Shown piece after piece: positions 23,746 through 31,118 of a stretch of 33,976 nucleotides of DNA. This stretch comes from Kineosporia sp. R_H_3 (GTDB taxonomy: Bacteria > Actinomycetota > Actinomycetes > Actinomycetales > Kineosporiaceae), in NCBI RefSeq assembly GCF_002198675.1, contig NZ_MWLL01000076.1, forward strand, positions 1 to 33,976, written 5' to 3'. The notes beneath the pieces are model-generated. The model was not told the DNA's origin, searched no databases, and was given only the letters and a program-made list of their open reading frames with translations. The stretch's first letter is position 1. Each line of letters starts with the position of its first letter. Both the position numbers and the translations under genes were made by a program.

Positions 23746-24239
23746 GCCGACCGGGCGAGCAGCTCCTCGACGATCGGTGCGAGGTCGTCCGGGTCGGTGG
23801 CGGGCGCGAAGCGCCGCACCGTGACGCCGTCCGGCTCGACGAGGAACTTCGTGAAGTTCCACTTGACCGTCGACCCGAGCAGGCCCTTCGAGCGGGCCTT
23901 GAGGAACCGGAACACCGGGTGCGTGCCGCTGCCGTTGACGTCGACCTTCGTCGACAGCGGGAACGTCACGCCGAAGTTCACCCTGCACTCCTGCGCGATG
24001 ACCTCGTCGGAGCCCGGCTCCTGGTGCGCGAACTGGTCGCACGGGAACCCGACGACGGCCAGCCCGCGGGGGCCGTACTCCTCGTGCAGCTTCTGCAGGG
24101 TCGCGTACTGGGGGGCGAACCCGCAGTGCCGCGCCGTGTTGACGACGAGCACGGGCCGCCCCGCGAACTGCGCGAACGAGACCTCCTCGCCGGTGTTCGA
24201 CGTGTACGTCAGGTCCTGCAGGCTCGTTGGCTCGGACAT
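23706..24239 (-). CDS. glutathione peroxidase-family thiol peroxidase
   Basis: This is a 177-residue peroxidase with a thioredoxin fold. Peroxidatic Cys39 is in VVNTARHCGFAPQY, the GFPCDQFAHQEPGS motif (64-77) carries Cys67, and the VKWNFTKFLV segment supplies the catalytic Trp-Asn. Cys85 (AQECRVNFGVTF) is at the resolving position of two-Cys, thioredoxin-dependent enzymes. That suits an actinobacterium, which is likely to use mycothiol and thioredoxin rather than glutathione. ATG at 24239 is preferred over an in-frame GTG at 24254 because the latter lies inside the shared operator; CACAAT at leaderless spacing precedes the ATG. The gene is convergent with ohrR with a 40-base overlap. Confidence 0.92.
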   Translation of the reverse strand: MSEPTSLQDLTYTSNTGEEVSFAQFAGRPVLVVNTARHCGFAPQYATLQKLHEEYGPRGLAVVGFPCDQFAHQEPGSDEVIAQECRVNFGVTFPLSTKVDVNGSGTHPVFRFLKARSKGLLGSTVKWNFTKFLVEPDGVTVRRFAPATDPDDLAPIVEELLARSAQPGEDDSTTSTS

Positions 24240-24244
24240 GATTC

Positions 24245-24258
24245 GATTGTGCACGATC
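24245..24258. promoter_or_regulatory. second OhrR-type operator, at the peroxidase promoter
   Basis: Read on the minus strand, GATCGTGCACAAT is identical over 13 bases to the ohr/ohrR box and extends to 14 of 16 matches. CACAAT within it lies six bases before the peroxidase ATG at 24239, so the box covers the -10 element. Confidence 0.75.
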
Positions 24259-24303
24259 TAATTCGGGTCGGCAACCGCGCAGGGCGGCCGCCGGCCGGCC
24301 GGC

Positions 24304-25335
24304 TCAGCTCGTGGACGTGCGCAGCGCGCGACCCTCCGCGGCGGCGTCCCGCTGCTGCGCGGCGACGTCACCGATGGTGCGCTGGAACGCGTCGACCGCG
24401 GCGACGATCTCCTGGATCTCGCCGATGGCGCGGGTCGCGTGCCGGGTGTCCTGGAGGATCGCCTCGACCTTCTGGGCGATGTCGCCGGTCGCGCGCGACG
24501 TCTCGTTCGCCAGCTCCTTGACCTCGTTGGCGACGACGGCGAAGCCGCGCCCGGTGTCACCGGCGCGGGCGGCCTCGATGGTCGCGTTGAGCGCCAGGAG
24601 GTTCGTCTGGTCGGCGATCGAGGTGATGAACTGGACGACCTTGCCGATCTCGGAGCTGCTCTCGCCGAGCTTCTCGATGGCCGACGCGGTCGACTCGGCC
24701 GCGGTCACGGCGCTGCGCGCCGTCTGCGACATCTCGGTGCTCACGTGGGCGAGCTCGTCGGCGCTGGCGCTGAGCCGGTCGACGAAGCTCAGCGCGGACG
24801 TCGTGAGCGTCCGCTCGGCGTCGATGTCGAGCAGCGCGCCGGCGACCCGCACCGGGGTGCCGTCGGGCGCCCGGCGCGTGCTGCCGCTGGCCCGGAACCA
24901 GCGGTACTGGCCGTTCTTCAGCTGCAGCCGGTACTTCACGTCGTACGGGGTCCGGCCGCTGCGGTCGTTGAGGTGCGCGCCGAAGGCGTCGAGCACCCAG
25001 CCCGAGTCCTCCGGGTGCAACCGCGACGCCCAGCTGTCGAGGACGTTCGGGAAGTCGCTCGTGTCGCGGTAGCCGAGCATCGCGCGGAAGTGGTCCGACC
25101 ACCAGAACTCGTTGTTCGGGTTGACCGGGTCGCCGGCGATCACGGACATGTCCCACAGGCCGATGTTCGAGGCGTCGATCATGAGCTCGTAGCGCTCGTT
25201 GACGAACGTCAGCTCCTCGCGCAGCGCCGACACCTCCGCCTCGAGCGCGGTGACGCGGTGGTCGTCGAGCGACGGCTGGGCCTCGGCCCTGGTGGCGAGG
25301 CCGGTCGTCGGGGTCGTCTCGCGGCGGAAGAACAT
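24304..25335 (-). CDS. soluble PAS-domain methyl-accepting chemotaxis-type signalling protein
   Basis: This 343-residue cytoplasmic receptor-like protein has no signal peptide or transmembrane helix. Residues about 25-50 form a short coiled coil. A PAS_3-type sensor domain spans about 50-175 ([39 protein letters not shown]). An MCP signalling domain spans about 185-335, with the conserved hairpin tip [36 protein letters not shown] in overlapping parts at 240-275. It should bind CheW/CheA if the organism has them; no other chemotaxis gene is in this window. The cofactor or ligand of the PAS domain is unknown. The start is ATG at 25335, preceded by GGAGAGG about seven bases away. It is downstream of valS but separated by a strong hairpin. 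Confidence 0.88.
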   Translation of the reverse strand: MFFRRETTPTTGLATRAEAQPSLDDHRVTALEAEVSALREELTFVNERYELMIDASNIGLWDMSVIAGDPVNPNNEFWWSDHFRAMLGYRDTSDFPNVLDSWASRLHPEDSGWVLDAFGAHLNDRSGRTPYDVKYRLQLKNGQYRWFRASGSTRRAPDGTPVRVAGALLDIDAERTLTTSALSFVDRLSASADELAHVSTEMSQTARSAVTAAESTASAIEKLGESSSEIGKVVQFITSIADQTNLLALNATIEAARAGDTGRGFAVVANEVKELANETSRATGDIAQKVEAILQDTRHATRAIGEIQEIVAAVDAFQRTIGDVAAQQRDAAAEGRALRTSTS

Positions 25336-25388
25336 GTGGGGCCTCTCCGGAACGGGGCAGGTCGGGCTGCGTCCGCCCTTCATCGGCG

Positions 25389-25422
25389 GCCGCGGGCGGT
25401 GACTGAAGCCACCGCCCGCGGC
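25389..25422 (-). terminator. hairpin terminator downstream of valS
   Basis: Perfect 13-base arms (GCCGCGGGCGGTG and CACCGCCCGCGGC) enclose an eight-base loop. It lies 37 bases past the valS stop codon and before the chemoreceptor gene. No T-tract follows. Confidence 0.75.
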
Positions 25423-25458
25423 ACGCCGACGGCCTCTTCCCTGCGGGCGCGTCCCGCG

Positions 25459-28146
25459 CTACGCGCCGTCCCCGCGCGGCGCGAGGTCGGCGAGGACGGC
25501 GAACGCGTCGCCGTCCCGCAACTCCAGCGTCCCGTCGCCGACGCCCGCGGCGGCCCGGACGTCGCCTTCCGCGAGCCGCAGCGCGGCGAGCCGTCGCGGG
25601 GTGTCCGTGACGACGAGCCGGACGACGGGGGTCTTCGCCGAGCGCTTCGCCTCGCTCTTCACCCGCCGGGCGGCGACGAGCACGTCGGTGGCCACCTCGA
25701 CGACGAGCGGGTCGGCCGCCGCGTCGGCGGCGTGTGCGCCGGCCGGCCAGGCGGCCCGGTGCACCGAGCCCTGCTGCCACCACGACCAGACCTCCTCGGT
25801 CGCGTAGGGCAGGAACGGCGCGAGCAGCCGGACGAGCACCGACAGCCCGGTGCGCAGCGCGACGACCGCCGAGCGCGCGCCCGCCGGGTCGGTCCCCGCC
25901 GCGTACACCCGCCCCTTGACGAGCTCGAGGTGGTCGTCGCAGAACGACCAGAAGAACGCCTCCGTCACCGCGAGCGCCCGGGTGTAGTCGTAGGCCTCGA
26001 ACGCGACCGTGGCCTCGGCCACGACGGCGTCGAGCGCCGCGAGCATCGCGCGGTCGAGCGGGTGCGTCACGGCCGCCCCCGGGTCGCCGGAACCGCCGGC
26101 CGCGCCGTCCGGGACCGGTTGCAGCAGAACGAAACGCGCGGCGTTGAGCAGCTTGGTCGCCAGCCGCCGGCCGACCTTCATCTGGCCCTCGTCGAAGGTC
26201 GTGTCCGTGCCCGGCCGGCCCTTGGCGGCCCAGTACCGCACGGCGTCCGCGCCGAACCGCTCGAGCAGGTGCAGGGGCGTGACGACGTTGCCCACGGACT
26301 TCGACATCTTCTTCCGGTCCGGGTCCATGACCCACCCGGAGATCTGCGCCGTCCGCCACGGCAGGCTGTCGTGCTCGGAGAGCCCCCGCAGCACCGTGTA
26401 GAAGAGCCAGGTCCGGATGATCTCGTGGGCCTGGGGGCGCAGGTCCATGGGGAAGACCCGGGCGAACAGGTCCGGGTCGTCGAGCCGGCCACCGGCGATC
26501 TGCGGCGACAGGGACGACGTCGCCCACGTGTCGAGGACGTCCGGGTCGGCGGCGAACCCGCCGGGCGCGCCGCGCTGCTCCACCGTGTACCCGTCGGGGA
26601 CGTCCGTCGAGGGGTCGACCGGCAGCCGGTCGGCGGACGGCGTGAGCGGGTGCGCGTGGTCGGGCTCGCCGTCGGCGTCGAGCGGGTACCAGACCGGCAC
26701 CGGCACGCCGAAGAACCGCTGCCGGCTCACGAGCCAGTCGCCCGCGAGCCCGCGGACCCAGTCGTCGTACCGCGCCTTCATGAACGGCGGGACCCAGTGC
26801 AGGTCGGCGCCGGCGCGCAGCAGGTCGTCCTGCCGGTCCAGCAGCCGCAGGAACCACTGCCGGCTCGTGACGATCTCCAGCGGCCGGTCGCCCCGCTCGT
26901 AGAACTTCACCGGGTGCGTGATCGGGCGCGGTTCGCCGAGCAGGTCCCCGGACGCCCGGAGCAGGTCGACGACCCGCTCGCGCGCCGTGTGCAGGGTCGC
27001 CCCGGCGAGGGTCTGCCACGCCGCGTCGTCCCGGACGCCGTCCGGCGGTGCGGTGGCGACCCGGCCCTCCCGGGTGACGACCGCGCGCACGGGCAGCCGC
27101 AGGTCCCGCCACCACACGACGTCGGTGAGGTCGCCGAAGGTGCAGACCATCGCGGCGCCGGTGCCCTTGTCACGCTCGGCGAGCGGGTGCGCGAGGACGG
27201 GCACCCGGACGCCGAACACCGGCGTCGTCACGTGCCCGCCGACGAGCCCGGCGTACCGCTCGTCGTCCGGGTGGACGACGACCGCGACGCACGCGGGCAG
27301 CAGCTCGGGGCGCGTCGTGTCGACCTCGAGTGCGGCCGGAACGTCATGGGCCGCAACGGGTCCGGTGTCCGGTGCGGCGGCGAACCGCAGCCGGTGGTAG
27401 GCGCCGGGGCGCTCGCGGTCCTCGAGCTCGGCCTGCGCGACGGCCGTGGCGAAGGTGACGTCCCACAGCGTCGGGGCCTCGGCGGTGTACGCGTCGCCCC
27501 GGGCGAGCGCGTCGAGGAAGGCCGTCTGCGCGGCACGCCGGGCCGGGGCCCCGATCGTCGTGTAGGTGCGGGTCCAGTCGACGGACAGCCCGAGGCGGCG
27601 CCACAGCTCCTCGAACGCCTGCTCGTCCTGGGCGGTGAGGCGCAGGCAGAGCTCGACGAACGTCGGGCGGGACACCGGGGTCTTCGGCGCCCCGGGGCGC
27701 GGCGGCGCGGCGGGTGGGACGAACCCGGGGTCGTACGGCAGCGACGGGTCGCACCGGACGCCGAAGTGGTTCTCGACGCGACGCTCGGTCGGCAGACCGT
27801 TGTCGTCCCAGCCCATCGGGTAGAAGACCTCGGCGCCGCGCATCCGGCGGTAGCGCGCGACGAGATCGGTCTGGGTGTACGAGAAGACGTGCCCGACGTG
27901 GAGCGACCCGCTCACCGTGGGCGGCGGGGTGTCGATCGAGAAGATCTCGTCGCGGCTGCGGCTGCGGTCGAAGCGGTAGGTGCCGTCGGCCTCCCAGCGG
28001 GCGCCCCAGCGGGCCTCGAGGCCGTCGAGGGAGGGGCGCTCGGGGAGCGCGCCGGGAGTCGTCCCGGTGGTCGGTTCAGGGGTCGGCTCAGAGGTCGGTT
28101 GAGGGGTCGGTTCAGGGGTCGGTTCGGTGGTCGGTTCCGTGGTCAC
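25459..28146 (-). CDS. valS: valine--tRNA ligase
   Basis: This 895-residue class I aminoacyl-tRNA synthetase carries HVGH at 83-86 (the HIGH motif), an inserted editing (CP1) domain with the DTTRPELLPACVAVVVHPDD segment, and KMSKS near residue 610 (DRKKMSKSVGNVV). An anticodon-binding helical domain follows. The C-terminus (LVVTDTPRRLAALRLAEGDV...) lacks the long coiled-coil arm of the E. coli type, matching the shorter form seen in many actinobacteria. Residues 3-26 are six x-E/Q-P-T tetrapeptides encoded by a 12-base DNA repeat. GTG at 28146 has AGGAG six bases upstream, and no usable start exists between the repeat and the catalytic domain, so the tail should be translated. The leader of about 225 bases has mutually exclusive helices. 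The gene is divergent from the DUF5998 gene. Confidence 0.93.
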   Translation of the reverse strand: MTTEPTTEPTPEPTPQPTSEPTPEPTTGTTPGALPERPSLDGLEARWGARWEADGTYRFDRSRSRDEIFSIDTPPPTVSGSLHVGHVFSYTQTDLVARYRRMRGAEVFYPMGWDDNGLPTERRVENHFGVRCDPSLPYDPGFVPPAAPPRPGAPKTPVSRPTFVELCLRLTAQDEQAFEELWRRLGLSVDWTRTYTTIGAPARRAAQTAFLDALARGDAYTAEAPTLWDVTFATAVAQAELEDRERPGAYHRLRFAAAPDTGPVAAHDVPAALEVDTTRPELLPACVAVVVHPDDERYAGLVGGHVTTPVFGVRVPVLAHPLAERDKGTGAAMVCTFGDLTDVVWWRDLRLPVRAVVTREGRVATAPPDGVRDDAAWQTLAGATLHTARERVVDLLRASGDLLGEPRPITHPVKFYERGDRPLEIVTSRQWFLRLLDRQDDLLRAGADLHWVPPFMKARYDDWVRGLAGDWLVSRQRFFGVPVPVWYPLDADGEPDHAHPLTPSADRLPVDPSTDVPDGYTVEQRGAPGGFAADPDVLDTWATSSLSPQIAGGRLDDPDLFARVFPMDLRPQAHEIIRTWLFYTVLRGLSEHDSLPWRTAQISGWVMDPDRKKMSKSVGNVVTPLHLLERFGADAVRYWAAKGRPGTDTTFDEGQMKVGRRLATKLLNAARFVLLQPVPDGAAGGSGDPGAAVTHPLDRAMLAALDAVVAEATVAFEAYDYTRALAVTEAFFWSFCDDHLELVKGRVYAAGTDPAGARSAVVALRTGLSVLVRLLAPFLPYATEEVWSWWQQGSVHRAAWPAGAHAADAAADPLVVEVATDVLVAARRVKSEAKRSAKTPVVRLVVTDTPRRLAALRLAEGDVRAAAGVGDGTLELRDGDAFAVLADLAPRGDGA
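28069..28140 (-). repeat. six tandem 12-base repeats encoding the ValRS N-terminal tail
   Basis: Six head-to-tail units of the form GGTCGGTTCAGG (plus-strand sense), with a few substitutions each, start at 28069, 28081, 28093, 28105, 28117 and 28129. On the coding strand each unit gives a tetrapeptide of the type T/P-E-P-T. The repeat begins right after the start codon. Confidence 0.92.
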
Positions 28147-28383
28147 TGCGGGCTCCTGGCGGACGTGCCGCGGTGCGCGCTCGTGGCGGCGTCGCGGACG
28201 GGTGACGGGGGAGTCGTCCGGCGCCCGCACGCGACGTTGTGTCGCGTCGTCCGGGTGGTTCTCGGGGGACCGGGCGCGGCTGGTCGCCGACTGGCCCGGT
28301 CCGCGGGCGCCTCAGCCGGCTACTCGGACCGACGCGGTCTGCGTCGCCAGGGTCGCGAAGGGGCTGCTCACCCCTCGACGGTA
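28147..28383 (-). promoter_or_regulatory. valS leader with mutually exclusive RNA helices
   Basis: A TACCGT -10 candidate lies at 28378-28383. In the leader, GGTCCG (28298-28303) can pair with CGGACC (28325-28330), while the overlapping GCCCGGTCC (28294-28302) can pair with GGACCGGGC (28267-28275, perfect nine bases); the two helices cannot coexist. Extra hairpins lie at 28330-28346 (six-base arms) and 28229-28247 (seven-base arms, loop GTTGT in plus sense). Shine-Dalgarno AGGAG is at 28153-28157. ACCGCGG ten bases before it recalls the T-box tail, but the UGGN bulge is not present. This fills most of the only gene-free stretch longer than 300 bases in the window. Confidence 0.5.
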
Positions 28384-28456
28384 GCGCGCCGGCCGGTCGG
28401 GCGCCGCCCGGTTACGGCGCGTTCCGCCGCGCGGACCGGGGGAGCCCGCGATCTGC

Positions 28457-28462
28457 GAGGAT
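28457..28462 (+). promoter_or_regulatory. -10 element GAGGAT of the DUF5998 operon
   Basis: GAGGAT is followed by six bases and then GTG at 28469. The first base departs from consensus, but the spacing is that of the other leaderless genes here. Confidence 0.45.
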
Positions 28463-28468
28463 GTGGGG

Positions 28469-29077
28469 GTGCGTGAGCGACACGGGACGCCCCTGAGCCA
28501 GGCCTCGGCAGGACTGCCGCGCGGCCTGCGGGCCGACGTCGAACGGGCCGGGTACTACCCCTCGATCGTCTGCGACGTCCTCGACGTCGCGGTGGCGGGG
28601 GAGGAGACCCAGGCCTACCTCGTCTACCCGGAGACGACGTTCGACCGCGACGAGGTGCGCCGGCACGTCACCGTCCTCGTCCTCACCCCGACCCGGCTCG
28701 TCGTCGCGCACGCCGACGACCACGAGCCGGACGCCTTGAGCCCCGAGCCCTACGCGTCGGCGTCGACCGAGGCCGTGCCGCTGCACGCCGTCCAGTCGGT
28801 CGTCCTCAGCCATGCGGTGGCCCGCCCCGAGAAGCACCGCCCGGGTGCGGCGCCGCGCGAGCTGACGCTCACCGTGAGCTGGGGCGTCGTCGCCCGGCTC
28901 GACCTCGAGCCCGCCACGTGCGGTGACCCCGAGTGCGACGCCGACCACGGCTACACCGGCACGACGACCGCGGAGGACATCTCCGTGCGGATCTCCGCGG
29001 ACGCCGAGGGGGCCGAGGCCGTGACCGCAGCCCTGGCATTCGCCCGCGCGCTGTCCGCGGCGACCGTCCGTCGGTGA
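28469..29077 (+). CDS. DUF5998 family protein
   Basis: This is a 202-residue member of an actinobacterial family of unknown function. Its N-terminal segment, GLPRGLRADVERAGYYPSIVCDVLDVAVAGEE, and the ETTFDRDEVRRHVTVLVLTPTRLVVAHADDHEPD stretch (quoted as separate parts of a conserved core near residues 45-90) are typical of the family. The C-terminal part has a Cys-X5-Cys motif (TCGDPECDADHGYTG). No membrane segment is seen. GTG at 28469 is chosen over GTG at 28463 from the GAGGAT spacing. Its TGA overlaps the next gene's GTG by four bases. The linkage to a phosphatase-superfamily enzyme and thymidine kinase is, as far as I recall, common in actinobacteria, which suggests a shared but unknown role. 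Confidence 0.85.
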   Translation: MRERHGTPLSQASAGLPRGLRADVERAGYYPSIVCDVLDVAVAGEETQAYLVYPETTFDRDEVRRHVTVLVLTPTRLVVAHADDHEPDALSPEPYASASTEAVPLHAVQSVVLSHAVARPEKHRPGAAPRELTLTVSWGVVARLDLEPATCGDPECDADHGYTGTTTAEDISVRISADAEGAEAVTAALAFARALSAATVRR

Positions 29078-30312
29078 CCGGCGGCGCCACCGCCCCCGGA
29101 CCCACCACCGCAGGGCTCACCGGCCCGGTCGACCTGACCGGCCACCCGGCCGTCGCCGGCACCCTCGCGGACGTCATGCCCGCGGTGGCCGCGGCGGTCG
29201 GCGTCCGGGCCGGACCGACGGCCGAGGACCCGCTCGGCGGCGACCGGCCCGGCCCGGCGGTCGTCCTGCCACCGGCGCGCAACGCCGTCGTCGTCCTCGT
29301 CGACGGGCTCGGCGACCTGCTGCTGGCCCGCCGCGGCGGGCACGCGCCGTTCCTGCGCCGGCTGCGCGCCGGGGCCGGGGCCTCGACGCTGACCTCGGGG
29401 TTCCCGAGCACGACGGCCACGAGCATGGCGATGCTCGGCACCGGGACGCTCCCGGGCAGCCACGGCCTCGTCGGGCTCGAGGTGCTCGACCCCGCGCGCG
29501 ACGTCCTCTTCAACGAGCTCGCCTGGGACCCGCAGGTGGACCCGCGGCGCTGGCAGCCCCTGCCCACGGTCTTCGAGGAGCTCGCCGGGGCGGGGCACGA
29601 CGTGGTCCGGATCGGTCCCGCGTACTTCGACGGCTCCGGGCTCACCGAGGCCGCGCTGCGCGGCGGCCGCTTCGTCGCCGCGGCGTCCCTCGAGGACCGG
29701 GTCGAGGCGACGCTGGCCGCGGTCCGGCGGGCCCCGCGCACCGGGCCCGGGGTCGTCGTCTACCTCTACTGGGGCGAGCTCGACAAGACCGGGCACGTCC
29801 ACGGCAGCGACTCGTTCGAGTGGGGAGAGGAGCTCACTGCCGTGGACGGCGCCGTCCGCAGCCTCGTCGCCCGGCTGCGCTCCGACACGCTCGTCGTCGT
29901 CACCGCCGACCACGGGATGGTCGACATCCCCTTCGAGAGCCGGGTCGACCTCGCGAAGGACGCCGAGCTCGCCGCGGGCGTCCGGCACGTCGGCGGCGAG
30001 GCGCGCTCGGTCCAGCTCTACTGCCGGCCCGGCGCGGCGGCGGACGTCGCCGCGACCTGGCGGGCCCGCCTCGGCGACCGGGCGACCGTCCTGCTGCGCG
30101 AGGAAGCCGTCGCGGCCGGCTGGTTCGGGCCGGTCGAGGAGCGCGTGCTGCCGCGGATCGGCGACGTCGTCACCTCGATGCGCGGTGACCTCGCGGTCGT
30201 CGACTCCCGGACGGCGCGTCCGGAGATCCTGCGCCTGCTCGGCCTGCACGGCGCCCGCACTCCCGACGAGGCCCTCGTGCCGCTCGTCGTCACGCACGGC
30301 ACCGGGAGGTAG
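29074..30312 (+). CDS. alkaline phosphatase superfamily protein (nucleotide pyrophosphatase/phosphodiesterase type)
   Basis: This is a 412-residue metal-dependent phosphohydrolase. The two-zinc site of the superfamily is readable: Asp77 (VLVDGLGD), the nucleophile threonine in GFPSTTATS (113/114), Asp238 and His242 (DKTGHVHG), Asp279-His280 (VTADHGMVD) and His408 (VVTHGTG). This is the residue set of nucleotide pyrophosphatase/phosphodiesterases, so a nucleotide or phosphodiester substrate is likely. No signal peptide is evident: the N-terminus is Gly/Ala/Pro-rich without a charged-hydrophobic pattern, so it is probably cytoplasmic. The start is GTG at 29074, overlapping the DUF5998 stop by four bases. 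Its stop codon follows a GGGAGG that serves as ribosome site for thymidine kinase. Confidence 0.88.
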   Translation: MTGGATAPGPTTAGLTGPVDLTGHPAVAGTLADVMPAVAAAVGVRAGPTAEDPLGGDRPGPAVVLPPARNAVVVLVDGLGDLLLARRGGHAPFLRRLRAGAGASTLTSGFPSTTATSMAMLGTGTLPGSHGLVGLEVLDPARDVLFNELAWDPQVDPRRWQPLPTVFEELAGAGHDVVRIGPAYFDGSGLTEAALRGGRFVAAASLEDRVEATLAAVRRAPRTGPGVVVYLYWGELDKTGHVHGSDSFEWGEELTAVDGAVRSLVARLRSDTLVVVTADHGMVDIPFESRVDLAKDAELAAGVRHVGGEARSVQLYCRPGAAADVAATWRARLGDRATVLLREEAVAAGWFGPVEERVLPRIGDVVTSMRGDLAVVDSRTARPEILRLLGLHGARTPDEALVPLVVTHGTGR

Positions 30313-30317
30313 GACCG

Positions 30318-31073
30318 TTGGCGGAGCTCGTCTTCTTCTCCGGGACGATGGACTGCGGCAAGTCCACGCTCGCCCTCCAGCTCGCCCACAACCGGGCGGC
30401 GCGCGGGCTCGCCGGGATGACGTACACCCGGCACGACCGGGCGGGCGCGAACGTCCTGTCGAGCCGGCTCGGGCTCAAGGCGGACGCCGTCGAGGTCACC
30501 GACGGGCTCGACCTGTGGGACGACGTCACCGCACGGCGGATGCACGGCGACCGGGTCGACTTCCTCGTGTGCGACGAGGCGCAGTTCTACACCCCGGAGC
30601 AGGTGGAGCAGCTCGCCCGGGTCGTCGACGAGCTCGGGGTCGACGTCTTCGCGTTCGGCATCACGGCGGACTTCCGGACCCGGCTGTTCCCCGGCTCGCA
30701 GCGGCTCGTCGAGCTGGCCGACCGGGTCGAGCTGCTCCAGGTCGAGGCGCTGTGCTGGTGCGGCGCCCGGGCGACGCACAACGCCCGGACCGTCGGCGGG
30801 CACATGGTCGTCGAGGGCGAGCAGGTCGTCGTCGGGGACGTCAACGCCTCCCAGGCGGAGGGCGGCGAGACCTTCGCGTCCGGGCTGGACGCCGAGGCCT
30901 CGGACGCGGGGGCGGTCGGGTACGAGACCCTCTGCCGCAAGCATCACATGCGCCGGCTCAGCGCGGCCGACGCCCGGGCCGCGGCGCTCTCGCCGGAGGT
31001 GCTCCCGCTGGGGCTCGACGAGGTCGACCTCGCGGCCGTCGAGCGGCTGGAGACGCTGCGCCTGTTCGACTGA
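30318..31073 (+). CDS. tdk: thymidine kinase
   Basis: This 251-residue type II thymidine kinase phosphorylates thymidine to dTMP for pyrimidine salvage. It has the P-loop SGTMDCGKST at 8-17, the DEAQF motif at 86-90 with catalytic Glu87, and the lasso/zinc region with Cys146 and Cys148 (LCWCGARATHNART) and Cys206 with nearby His209/His210 (TLCRKHH). The histidine may replace one of the four usual zinc cysteines. The C-terminus is longer than the common 190-220 residues. The start is TTG at 30318: GGGAGG at 30304-30309 is eight bases upstream and overlaps the end of the preceding gene. Third gene of the DUF5998 operon. Confidence 0.94.
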   Translation: MAELVFFSGTMDCGKSTLALQLAHNRAARGLAGMTYTRHDRAGANVLSSRLGLKADAVEVTDGLDLWDDVTARRMHGDRVDFLVCDEAQFYTPEQVEQLARVVDELGVDVFAFGITADFRTRLFPGSQRLVELADRVELLQVEALCWCGARATHNARTVGGHMVVEGEQVVVGDVNASQAEGGETFASGLDAEASDAGAVGYETLCRKHHMRRLSAADARAAALSPEVLPLGLDEVDLAAVERLETLRLFD

Positions 31074-31118
31074 GACGGCCGGCCCGGCCCGAGCGACCCG
31101 GCGGCCGGCGCCGGGAGG

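Noticed and set aside
24240-24254. Upstream GTG start for the peroxidase (five extra residues)
   Set aside because: This start would lie inside the shared operator and -10 hexamer; the ATG at 24239 fits leaderless spacing and family length.
28147-28190. T-box riboswitch before valS (ACCGCGG close to the Shine-Dalgarno)
   Set aside because: The UGGN sequence that must pair with the tRNA acceptor end is missing (GCGC instead), and I could not find a convincing specifier loop. Only the general attenuator-like pairing is kept as a finding.
24439-28476. Very long open frame (over 1300 codons) on the plus strand antisense to valS and the chemoreceptor gene
   Set aside because: It is a by-product of extreme GC third-position bias: composition is Arg/Val/Asp/Gly-rich without family motifs, and the opposite strand encodes clear proteins. 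Similar long antisense frames lie over parC and over the Pat-like gene.
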